Assembly (NCBI RefSeq): GCF_910592395.1
Contig: NC_088310.1
Location: 6,829,501 to 6,893,500, forward strand
DNA length: 64,000 nucleotides
Direction of reading: 5' to 3'
Source of the DNA: Lineus longissimus
Lineage: Eukaryota; Nemertea; Pilidiophora; Heteronemertea; Lineidae
The notes beneath the pieces were generated by a model. It did no database searches, was not told where the DNA came from, and worked only from the letters and a program-made list of their open reading frames with translations. Shown here piece by piece: positions 11,770-23,535 of this stretch. The translations under genes were made by a program, and so were the position numbers. The first letter of the stretch is position 1, and the number at the start of each line of letters is the position of its first letter.

Positions 11770-14296
11770 ATCAAAAATTGCATATGTATGTATAAGTTCA
11801 CGGAACTCGAATAGTTCTAAGTTTTGAAATACCTCAGTGTTACACGTACCACTTCTCTTGTAAAAATATATTATGTTCTCCACCATGAGATAATTGTGAC
11901 AGAACAACCGGGGTGTGGTTTCTCCAATCTGTATTGACAAGCATTGGTTGATCTATTGATCTATTAATCTAACCTATTGACTGGTATTGATGTTGGGGAG
12001 GTACTTGCCGCTGAGTTTATCCTCTCAGTATTATAAATGTTGTAAAAATCTTATAAAAATCCCTTTAGCAAGAATTTCTTGGACGCGTTGTGTTAGATCT
12101 CAGGACATATATAGGCGCCATAAATAGCTCAGAACCGTGAAGTATAATATTTGGTCTTTTCTAGAAAGCATGCAAGGTCCCACACCTACCCTTGGTTCTT
12201 TCAATTCAACGTGAGACAACATATTATTGTTGGGACCTTGTGTGTACGTACCTATGTATTATCACTTAAATTTCATTGGGAATAACGTCATGATTTGAAT
12301 GGCAGTAATACACAGGACTTGGCAGTGATATAATCTTCTGACATGAACAATGATGTACTCTAAACGACAGGAGTCTGAGAGAAGAACATCATTATTGTAA
12401 CCATATCCCATTCTTTTAGTATTTAATTCAAAGGTCATGAATTTCTGTTTGTTATTGTGTTCTGTACATATCGTGTAATATAAGTTTTCCATGCGTTTGT
12501 TTGATGTTGCAAATTGCCCAATGTTGTTTTCAGAGTGATAATTGGGAGAAGCCTTGGGTCCAGGCTTTTCCAGAAGATAGCCCAGGTGACTTGAGAACAA
12601 GGGAGAGCGATATCTGTTGGCGACTTCATGTAACGTAATCTGGCCCATGTGGCTCCTACCTATAGTCTCCCTTTAAGAACTAGCTTGCATTGACTCTCTG
12701 TGATGAGATTTTTTCTGATAAAGATGGGTCAAAATCATCAAAATGGATGGTGTATGATATCTGATTAAATATTCCGTCCTTTGGTAGCAACACTAACCCA
12801 TCAAATGTTAATCGATCTATTAATTTGACTGAGTCCTGCTCTGGCTTTGATTGATAAAATTGAGAAGACGAAAGGTTTTTCTGGGTTATGATCGAATCTG
12901 TTTATGACACATTGATGATGAACATGATTCACAGATGAGTCAATAAAAAAGTTCAAATTGGGATCGTCTCGAAATTCATTGAAGCCAAAAAGCTGGTACA
13001 GCTTAAATTTATTTAGAGACTGACACCTGAGCACTGCATGTTTCAGTTCCTTTGCTAAATCTTCTCACTTCGTCCAATGTTAATAAGAAGCACATGTAGA
13101 TATCTTCTATTTTCAATACTTTGGTTGACCCTGTTCCGAGGAAAGAATTGTGTGTTGAGTTTATGAAAGTTCAATTTTAAACCGTTTGCTTTTTGAATAA
13201 GATACATGTATATATTTGTAGATTTTTAGTGTATTGTAAACCCTAATATTTGTGCGAGCCAAATATTTTCAGAGTAGGTGCTCAATGTGAAGTGTCTGTT
13301 TTATCTTTCTTAAAACCATTTGCTCGCTGAAGTCTTTGAAGTGTTATTGGATGAAGATTTTGCTAAAATGTCTGGAGTTCACAGTTTTGTTGGTAAATCT
13401 ACATTTATAAATAGCTCATTGTAAATAGCTCATTGTAAATAGATTTAAAGATAGGTTATTGTGGTAAAAATTGAAAAATTTAGATGCGAAATGCCTTGCC
13501 TTGCCTTCAACACCAGGAGAGTAGTGACTCAGGCACGTGCCTTAGTCCTCTCCCCTCTAGCATCTCAAGTCGATTTTCCATGGTCCTTTGGGTGACCTGG
13601 CCCATAAGGAGTTGTGTCTTGGTATTACCACAATCATCTCATTTTTTCATATTGGCAATTACATGTATTAGTCTTTGCATCTGGACTCATCAATTATAAC
13701 TAAGAGATTGTACAGCAAAGCATGTGCTGTTCAAGTGTGTATATGCACAGTGATAGGAGATTGGTTTTATTTTTGTCAAACACCAATCAATGTCCGTGGT
13801 ACAGATGTTTCTCTGGCCCAAAAAGCTATGCATACACATACTGGATGGCTTCTAAAATGTGTTTAGGAGTTATCATTCTCAGTCTGCTGTTTTGATAAAG
13901 AGCAAGCACAGTGGTCATTTTATGTACCAAGGTCCTAGAAATAGCAAGATGCCAATTTTCTACCCTGCGGACTGATAGCTTTGTCATCTGTTTATTAACT
14001 TGATAATGTAGATTTTGCAAGATGAGTTATGGCATTGAAATATTCACCCATATTTTTTCACGGAAAATGGCAATGTTCACGTGTTTTGTGACAGCTTTGC
14101 ACACTGCTATGCATTCAGTTATTCTATCCTTTAGCTAACACGAGAAATGCTGTAAAAACCAGTTTAGTGCTTAGAGATTGTGGTAGCTATCTAATAAATT
14201 TCTGATGTTTAGAATTGCAATTTCTTTGGTCCTTTGTGTGCCTGTGACTCTGATGGGTAGAGACATGTAGCAGATTGTGTGTTGCTGTCGTTGTGG
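11770..14296. other. Intergenic DNA without supported genes
   Basis: AT-rich sequence between two minisatellites. A short tandem duplication of a 17-bp word (aaatagctcattgt plus a few bases) lies near 13410-13445. ORFs of 60-130 codons, such as minus 12262-12648, have no motif or splice context. An AATAAA lies at 14193-14198. Confidence 0.45.
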
Positions 14297-15468
14297 CATT
14301 GAAAGGGCCATTGACAGTAGTCTCTCAGTGTTTCCATCAAGAAACACCAAGGCCATCTCTGCCAGAGAGGGTGACACATCGGCCATCACTCCATCAAGCT
14401 CATCCCACCTCTGACGTTGGCACATCTACACTCTCCATGTCAGAATCATCAAGGGCAACCCAACAAGAGATGATGGCACAATGACAATCTCTTGACCGAA
14501 GCATCAAGGCCATTCCCAACGAAGATGGTGACACATCGACAGTCTTCCCGTCCGAAACAGCAAGGCCATCCCGGCCAGAGACAATTGTACTTCGGCAGTT
14601 TCCCCGTCAAGAAACGCCACCAATATCAAAGCTCTCCTCGCCAGAGGCGACAGTCTCTTGTCAGAAACACCAAGGCCTTCCATCACAGTCTCCCAAAGAA
14701 ACATCAACGCCATCCCATTCCATCAGCACTAGCCCCGTAAGAAACATCAAGGCCATCCCGGCCTGACACAATGGCACATCGACAGTCTTCCCGTCGAGAA
14801 ACACCAAGGCCATCCCCGCCAGAGACGATGGCCCATCCACAGAAACTGCACCATGGCTGTCCCCCCTCGAGACAACGACACACCGACAGTGTCCCCGTCA
14901 GAAACACATACTCCAGCCCCGCCAGAGGCAAAGGGACATCGACAGTCTCGCCTTCAGAAATACCGACATCCAAGAGAGCGTCCTCGTCCAAAACATTAAT
15001 GCAAATATCCAAGTCCGAAACAACAAGGCCATCCGCATCAGATACAATGGCACATCGACAGCCTCTCCACCCAAACCATGAAAGCCATCACGCCAGAGAC
15101 GACGGCACATCGACAGTCTCCTCCTTGTCGAGAAACATCAAGACCATCCCCACCAGAGACAGTGTCACATCGGCAGTCTTCATGTCAGAAACATCCAGGT
15201 CATCGCCGGTTGAGTGCGGTGGCAGACCAAAAGCCCGGCTCACCGGAAGAACTGTGAGGGCCATCCCGCCAAAGGCAACGGCAGATCAACGGTCTAGCTC
15301 CTTGTCTGATAAACCAAGGCCATCTTCACCAGAGACAATGGCACAATGATACATCGACTGTCTCCCCGTCAATAACACTAAGGCTATCACGGCCAGAGAT
15401 ATTCATGCAGTCGACAGACTCCCCGTCAGAAGTACTAAGGCTATATTCACCAGAAAGACAGTCTCCTT
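14297..15468 (+). repeat. Diverged 57-bp tandem repeat, forward-oriented arm
   Basis: About 20 diverged copies of a unit that reads, in pieces, ggccatccccgccagagac, then aatggcacatcgacagtc, then tccccgtcagaaacaccaa. The unit is about 57 bp. Composition is much more GC-rich than the flanks. Copies carry many indels, so the reading frame drifts from one to the next (compare MAHRQSS with DGTSTVSS segments in translation). That argues against a coding function. Confidence 0.85.
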
Positions 15469-17900
15469 GTCTGCCATCGTCTGTGGATGTGATGGCCTCG
15501 ATGTTTCTGACGGGGACACTGTCGATGTGCCATTGTCCTTTGCGGAATGGCCTTGATGTTTTTCCTCGACGGGAAGACTGTCGATGTGACACTGCCAATG
15601 TGACACTGTCTCTTGGTGGAGATGTCCTTGGTGTTTCTCGTCGGGGAGACTGCCAATGGCCATTGTCTCTGGTGGGGATGTCCTTGATGTTTCTAACGGG
15701 AACACAGCCGATATGTCACTGCTCTGGCCGGGATGGCTTTGGTGTTTCTTGAGGAGGAGACTGCCGTTGTTCCATTCTCTGGTGGAGATGGCTTTGGTAT
15801 TTCTGACGGGGACACTGTCTATGTGCCATTACCTCTGCAGTTTATGGCGTGGGATGGTCTTGATGTTTCGGACGGAGGCGTTAGACCATCGATGTAACAC
15901 TGTCTCTGGTGCAAATGGCCTTGATATTTCTGACAAGAGACTGTCGATGTGCCATCGCCACGGGGACACTGTCGATGTGCCATCGTCTCTGGTCGGTTCT
16001 CGACGGGAACTGCTGATGTACCCTTGTCTCTGACAGGGACGACCTTTGTGTTTCTGACGGGGACACTGTCAATGTGCCGTTGTCTTTGGCGTGATGGCCC
16101 TCATTTGATCTGATGGAGTGACTTTCGATGTGCCAATGTCTCTGACGCGGATGACTTCGTTATTTCGGACTTGGAGACTGGCAATGTGACATCGTCTAGT
16201 GTGAGGATGGCCTTGGTGTTTCTGACAGGAAGACTGTAGAAACGTGCCGTTGTCTCTGGGAGGGCGGAGAGGTGGTTAGGTGTTTCTCGGCGGGGAGACT
16301 GCGGTGTGTCATTGTCGTTTGCCGGCATGGCCTTTTGACCTGACGGGTTGACTGTCGATGTGCAATTGTCTCTGTTTGGGATGGCCTTGATGTTTCTGAT
16401 AAGAAACTGTCGTTGTACCATTGTTTCTGGTTGGGGTGGCCTTGAGGTTTCTGATATTGAAACCGTCGATGAGCCAGTGTCTGTGGAGGGGATGGGCTTG
16501 AAAGTACTTATTTCGGGACTGCCGATGTGCCACTGTCTCTGGTCGGGATTGCGTTTGTGTTATGCGTCGGGGAGATTGCTGGAATGCGATTGTCTCTGGC
16601 GGAAATGACCTTGTTGTTTTTGACTGGAAGGCTGTCGATATACCTTCGTCTCTTGCCGGGATGGTCATGGTATTGTTCGGTGCAAAGAACCTAGATGTGC
16701 CATTGTTTAGGCAGGATGGCATTGATGCTTCTGACGGGGGGGCTGTCGATGTGCAACTGACTTTTGCCGGGATGTCGTTGGTGTTTCTGACGGGGAGACA
16801 GTAAATGTCCCGTTGTCTCGGGAGGGGGCGGCCTGCGGGCGGCCTTGGTGTTGTTTCTCTAACTGGCGAGGAGACTGTGATGTGGCATGTCCCTGGCCGG
16901 AATGGCTGTCGATATAGTGCCATTGTCTCTGGCTGTGATGGCCTTGGTGTTTCTCCACGGGAAGACTCTTGATGTGCTTTCGTCTTTGGCCGGGATGGCC
17001 TTGGTGTTTCTAACGGAAAAACTGCCGATGTGCAATCCTCTCTGGTGGGGATTGCCTTGGTGTTTTTTACCTTGGTGTCAATGTGCCTGTTTCTGTACAG
17101 TAGTGGGGATGGTCTTGATGGTTTTGAATGAGACTATCGATGTCCCATCGTCTCTGGTTGGGATGTTCTTGATGTGTCTGAAGGGGAGAATGTTGATGTG
17201 CCATCGTCTTTGGAAGGGATGGCTTTGGCGTTTCTGACATGGGGACTGTCGATGAGCCATTGTCTGTCGTGGTGATGACCTTGGTGTTTCTGACGTGGAG
17301 GCTGTCGATGTGCCATTGTCTCTGGCGGGGATTGCCTCGATGTTGCTCGACGGGAAGATTCGTGATCTGCCATTGTCTCTGGCGGGGATTGCCTCGATGT
17401 TGCTCGACGGGAAGACTCGTGATCTGCCATTGTCTCTGGCGGGGATGGCCTTGATGTTGCTCGACGGGAAAACTCGTGATGTGCCATTGTCTCTGGCGGG
17501 GATGGCCTTGATGTTCTGTTTGAAAACATGTGAAAGGGTTGAATGGACGGTTTGGGACTTTCTTGTGGCCAATTTGGGGAGTGCCGATAGGCGGGCTTTT
17601 GCGGGAAATGGGGGTGGGGGTGGGAGTGGTCCGAGGGCGCTCCCGCAGGAAATCAACAAAGACCTGCCATGTGAATGTGGTTTCCATTGAAACCTAATTC
17701 ACAGGCAATTGAGGACCCCAGTTCGATGATTCTGATTAAGAGATTGTCGATGTGCCATTGTCTGTCGTGGTGATGGCCTTGGTGTTTCTGACATGGAGGC
17801 TGTCGATGTGCGATTGTCTCTGGCGAGGATTGCCTCGATGTTGCTCGACGGGAAGATTCGTGATGTGCCATTGTCTTTGGCGGGGATGGCCTTGATGTTC
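15469..17900 (-). repeat. Diverged 57-bp tandem repeat, inverted arm
   Basis: The same unit in reverse orientation: on the plus strand it reads gtcgatgtgccattgtctc, tggcggggatggccttgatg, tttctgacggggagact. It is best measured at 17300-17500, where near-identical copies ending in ctcgacgggaagactcgtgat recur every 57 bp. There are about 40 copies, more homogeneous towards the right end. The orientation switch against the forward arm is abrupt, near 15465-15480, so the two arms together form one very large imperfect inverted repeat. Confidence 0.85.
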
Positions 17901-18118
17901 TGTTTGAAAACATGTGAAAGGGTCGAATGGACTGTTTGTGACTTTCTTGTGGCCAATGCGGGGAGCGCCGATAGGGGGGCTTTTGCGGGAAATGGGGGTA
18001 GGGGTGGGGGTGGGAGTGGTCTGAGGGCTCTCCCGCAGGAAATCTACAAAAACCTGCCATGTGAATATGGTTTCCATGGAAACGTAATTCACAAGCGATT
18101 CAGGACCCCAGTTCGTAC
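17255..18118 (+). repeat. Segmental tandem duplication (about 0.4-0.5 kb, two copies) at the end of the 57-bp array
   Basis: Copy 1 (about 17255-17728) and copy 2 (about 17755-18118) share several 57-bp units, then a unique block beginning tgaaaacatgtgaaagggt (17521 and 17905), a G-rich tract, a gctcccgcaggaaat-type stretch and a final block ending gaccccagttcg. Copy 1 carries two more 57-bp units than copy 2. Each copy has four or more runs of three or more G (about 17604-17630 and 17988-18021), which fits a G-quadruplex motif. Confidence 0.85.
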
Positions 18119-18130
18119 CCCGCCCTTGTA

Positions 18131-21100
18131 ATACATGTACAAATGTATATGGAATAGGAAGAAACGAGAACATCTTATCATGGAAATATCCAGATTTTAT
18201 GTCAACAATTTTGTAACAAAATATGGTGATTTACAAAATGTACAATGCATATTTATATACTGACAATATTAACAAGAACTGGCCCAAGGCTGCACCGGCT
18301 ATATTTACAACTGGTCGCCGAGTTTCAGCAAAATAAATATTTGAAGAACTCGAATAAAAAATTAGATAACAAATATATGCAATAAAGTAAAGAAGAACAA
18401 AATGGTCTGTAGATGAAGCAAGCATGACTGAGGTCGTCGCGGGGCCGTCCAGTTGTCCGAGCTGTATTCCCCCCTGCTTTAAAGGAAATACTACCTTCTT
18501 TTTGAAAGGGGTCTGTGATATGGCAGGCGCTAGCGGGTCCAATTGGTGATCTTGACCAATATGAACTGTTATGGAAAAGTGCCTATCTTTACCAAGATCA
18601 TAAAGATACGTTTGTCGAAATCTTCTTCGTGATACAGTGTGAATGTACCGTGAGATATTACAGACACGTTCCACGATTTTGTCAAACGTAATCAGTCCAT
18701 TATAATGGCTCTATCTTACCCGAATGAGTCCTATCCCAATCTTAATGAGCTGACAATCAAGCGATTGCATAACAATTGTTAAATGATTTGGTTCCTGCCT
18801 TTATATATATATATATATAGTAGTAGTGTCCCTTTAAAAATGAGTACCCCTCAACTATTGAAAGAATTACAGTGCTGCCACCTGTGACATGAACATAGCT
18901 CCTAACGAATGTTACAGTAACTTGTTATGTTATAATAAAACAATTAATGCACTGTATATTTTATCATTACCCGTAAAAAATCGCTCTACAAGTGCTTTGT
19001 GCAAGTGGCGTTATACACATTAATTTATTTTTATTCATTTTTTTAATATTTAAGTGCGATTTAATGAAACACTGTACATTGGAACATTTCACAAACCTTT
19101 AGGTCTGATGGTCTTCAATGCGAAATGCTCTTTCGCGTTTTGTGAGATATTACACTATTTACATCAATGAACACTATACTTTAGTTTCTAGCACTTTATA
19201 CACATATCATCACGAAAACTTCAGGCCATGCACTATGCATCTCGTGGGTTAATTCAATGTTCAGCACATCGGTCTAGAATTCGCCACCTTCCCCAACCTG
19301 CAAGTCAAGTTTGGCCAATCAGAATACTTCTATCATCCTTGTGTGGCGTAGAAATCTTGCCCATGATAAAGTAGAGGGCTCCTGATTGGGCAATACAAAC
19401 AGGAAAACTTTTAACTGTCTGAATGAAGAAAGTGGTATTTAACCTTCGTAAAAAAGAATGCGGGATATCACCCGATAACTTAGGAGTCAGTATAATTGAT
19501 TTGTTACATGTATTATACAATAACATGTAAGTAATGATATACATGTATTATATCATTGATATGCATACCCGTTTTACTACACTATCACTTCTAATTGCTA
19601 AATTCGCCACTTTGCGGAAGCATGAATCCAGGACTTCCGGTCAGGTTACGGCCAACCAGAAGATACTTTAGCCTCGTTCCCGTCATCGCAATATGCATCT
19701 CATTTTTATGGTATAGCTCCGTCTACTGAACGGAGCAAGAACCCAAATATCACACAATTTCGCAGTGAGGCACGTGGCTTACTCGGGCTGAAGATACCTA
19801 ATCACGCCTGTTATGGGCAAAAAGTACGGACTTATATGATTAACCAACACCTGAACAAAAATCACAAATTCTTGCTTCATAGGAAAGTGGAAAATGACTA
19901 CGGTTCTGACTTTTTTTCTTTATAATATCACTTAGTTTGTAGTAAATTACATAAACATGACCTTGGTACATGTACACTGCACTGTAAAAATCTACAAAAC
20001 TGGGAACTATAATGGTTATGATTTTTTTTACAAAGTTCAAGACAAAGTCAAAACCAAACATTATTATATTTCATTATAGTTCTGTACCATTAACATCATC
20101 TAATTGCTAAATGTGAGGGCTAAGAAAACAGTGACGATGGGTCTGCATGAACAGTATTATGTTTATTCCAAACTATAAAGATATTTTACACTAAGTTGTC
20201 AAGACTCCTGTCCGAAATAGAAGAGAGGAATGCCTCAAATGCAGTCGTTGCAGTCGTTGGTCAATGTATAGCACGAAGTCTCTCCAGAATTAGATTTCTT
20301 GCGGGATTTCTTCGAATGTTATGTAAAGTCGCTGTAATGGGGTCTTATCTATAATAATTGGCTCATTTTCGCTGTAGTTAATCTATAGTTAATCTGGATC
20401 CTTTAATAACTTTGAACGAAATTAAGCATTCATCACAATGGCTTCTCACAAAGTAATTACCTTCTTTTTGCCATCTTAAAACCTATCCATCATTTTGCTT
20501 TGAATACCTGATCAGGCAGATGGTCCCAGTGGTGTGCCAGAATAAAGAAGCATTTGAAAACGTCATTTGTCTATTTGTTTGTTAACATTATGGTGTTACA
20601 GTAATCAGACGTCTGTTTTATATCTCATACCCTTGTTTCTACCGAATAATTGCAACAACTGACATCTACTTTTATTCGCTAAAATTGTAGCTGATATCAT
20701 GAAATACGTTGATACCATGTCTTGGGCCTGACCACCGACTCTAAGAATGGATTTTAGAGTAAAAGATTTCTAAGTATAGAGTATACATGATATGTAAAGG
20801 TGTTCCATTGTTCACATTATTGATGGCCGTCGATTTATCTTAACCAATTGGAGCTCCAGCATCACTCAATTCATTGAAAATTACCCGCGAATTTTCAAGA
20901 GTGATTGATCCCTTGGCGGCAGTAAAATTACGTCAGAGCAATCCCGCAGGGTATGTGATCGGAAGTTAACACTCCGAAGTCAGCAAAAACCTCTCCTTTT
21001 ATGTCTTAAGAGTCGTGTCGAATCAACATTATTCATCTTAAAGGTATTTTATTCAGGAGCCATGGCTTTTGATCCATATAAGGATATGAAAATGGACACT

Positions 21101-22500
21101 AATTTAGATAAAAACTTACATGTGATGACGTGCAAGTTTTCGAGCTGTTGAGATTGGTGGACGGGGGCGTAGCGACCTTAGAGCGATTCCAGAAGACTCG
21201 TTGGAGGAGGCCTATATCAAGGTCCCGGAAGGAAGTGCCCTGACGCCGCTCTCGCACATATGAAGAAGGCAAACATTTTTATCGCGATATGCCTTCATTT
21301 TTACCGAAAGCGCTAGCTGTTCAGATCAAAAGCTGAAATTTTGAAGACGCAAGTCAATGCCATTTTTGTACTCGGCATCATTGTAAAAAGAAAGTACTGA
21401 ATTTTCATACAGCTGAGTTGTATTCAGATTACAGGTTTATTTAGTTACACGAAGACGTCCACAGTAGGGTACTGTGTGTCATATAAACACCTCGACCATG
21501 GTTTACTGAAAGCATAAAAGTCATGACAATCCCAATGATGGAGCGAGACAAACTATATTCCCCTCAATTATGGCGGACACGGAACCATCATTTACCCTGG
21601 ATTGATCTTACTTGTCTTTTCGATCAAGAACAACTTTAGTATACACAAAACCTCACGAGCGCACTGGATCTAAATAGACATTTTCAGGGTAGTTTCGTTG
21701 GACCAGTGAACATCACTGGGCCCTTGATAAGAAAAACAATGTTACGATATCAACAATTTGATGCCCCAGGCGTATGTCATCATCACATTTGGTTATTTAC
21801 ATGAGTGCACCATTGTTGCATTATTCTAACAACACACATCATAAATACGAGGGAATGGAAGACCATTGCGTTAGCATTACTACGTCGAATTGCTGAAGAA
21901 ATTGAAACGGGTTTAACCAATATCATATTTATAAATGTGGCTCACGTGATGGTATACTTTGACCATGCAGCATTCGAGAATCCTGCACCTTAACGTTATG
22001 AAAGCAATCTGTCTTAATCGTAATTTTTTTATAAATTTGTATTACAAAACAGCGTCGGAACAAATTGGCCTGTCATGATGCTTGACATGGGGTGTTTTTA
22101 GAGTTTGACAAAGAGGAGCAAGCAAAGCCGAATTTCAAACGCTTTTCTAACGATTGATGCCTTTCTTTACTAGTATGTACATGCATAGACAAATCTGAAC
22201 AATGCTTTCAATTAGACTGGTGATAATCATTGCAAATTTGGAAAAGCAATTTGAAGAGTTTGGGTAGCAGATGCACAACTCTGAGTTTGATGGAGACTAT
22301 TTTGTCTTCTGTACGATATTTAGAAAGAAAATTCATATTATTTTCTATATTATTGATATTAGTTATAATGATAAATTACAGACTAAAAACAAACAACGAA
22401 GATAGGTAATATATATAAACTGATCTAAACGTTGTACTGCTAAAACAATAAATGCTGACTCAGCATTCCTATGTAGAAACTCAAACACCTAAAAGATAAT
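18131..22500. other. Intergenic DNA without supported genes
   Basis: AT-rich sequence between the convergent SPTLC2 and DEG/ENaC genes. A short TA run lies at about 18801-18820. The minus ORF at 18231-18674 (147 codons) is the longest, but it has no recognisable domain and shows no coding-like composition. Nothing else stands out. Confidence 0.45.
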
Positions 22501-22541
22501 GGAACGAGTTAATGATAATGATAATAATAATGATAATCATT

Positions 22542-22801
<260 letters not shown>

Positions 22802-22805
22802 AATA

Positions 22806-23380
22806 ATAACATGCTACCGAGCTTGATCAGTTCTCGACTTCTGTCAATCTCTAGGCATGACAAAGGGTAACACTGAATGAATGCTTCCCCAAACTGGTGT
22901 CGTTTTAGTGCATTGCATTTGCCTTACAAAGCTATTTTGGCATTTTCCAACAGTGCTGCTCCGCTGTGAAGAGTAGTATCAAATGGTGCTCACAGAACAC
23001 TCCGAAGGACACCGAAAAAGGCGGAATTCTCTTGAGAAAGTCACCGTCGTTGGCATACCCCATGGGCTCTATTTACAGGCTGACCGACTAGAATGAATCT
23101 CTTAGTAAAAAACTACAAAAGGGTGATCGCTGCTTGGTCTTTGACTCTAAAAAACAGGAAATGCTTCATGGAGGGCTGCTTTGATCCGATTGGAACGAAT
23201 GTTCAGAACTTTTACAAGTCGACCGATCCTCAGACTGCACTCCACCAGGCATAATGAGTTGGACTCCGGGTACTATACAGTATCATGTCTATTTATCACG
23301 GATTTTTTTACATTTGTTAAACCATCTATGGCCAAGGAGGCGGTGTCCGTAAAAAATGTATTCTAATTTAATTTCAATAA
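22806..23380 (-). other. 3' flank (probable 3' UTR) of the DEG/ENaC gene
   Basis: This sequence lies directly downstream of the DEG/ENaC stop codon on the minus strand. No ORF or repeat is supported. I could not pick out a convincing AATAAA on the minus strand close to the stop. Confidence 0.35.
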
Positions 23381-23535
23381 TCAAAGATAGAATTCCCTAG
23401 AAGTGTCGTCCCGTCTTAACTTTGGCCGTCGTGGCCGCCGGTTCCGGGCTGCGTTATGTACAATAATGTCTATAACTTCTGCGACTGTCAAAAGGCTGGC
23501 ACCGAGGAAGAGCGCTAAAGAACCACCAATGTTGC
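23381..23535 (-). CDS. DEG/ENaC last exon: TM2, selectivity filter and cytosolic tail
   Basis: The acceptor ttctattgcag is followed by two bases completing a Ser codon, then NIGGSLALFLGASLLTVAEV (residues 886-905) and a short basic tail (RNRRPRRPKLRR) ending REFYL and TGA. The G-A-S triplet (residues 896-898) is the pore filter of the family. The tail is short and has no PPxY motif of the ENaC type. Confidence 0.92.

Noticed and set aside
11257-11940. 227-codon minus ORF and 189-codon plus ORF
   Set aside because: Both are translations of the same 63-bp minisatellite; no start context, no domain.
14171-18173. Many overlapping ORFs of 60-206 codons on both strands
   Set aside because: They all lie in the 57-bp repeat array, the frame drifts between units because of indels, and both strands are open. 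They are products of the repeat period (57 is a multiple of 3), not genes.
18231-18674. 147-codon minus-strand ORF
   Set aside because: No recognisable motif and no splice or promoter context; plausible by chance in AT-rich DNA of this length.
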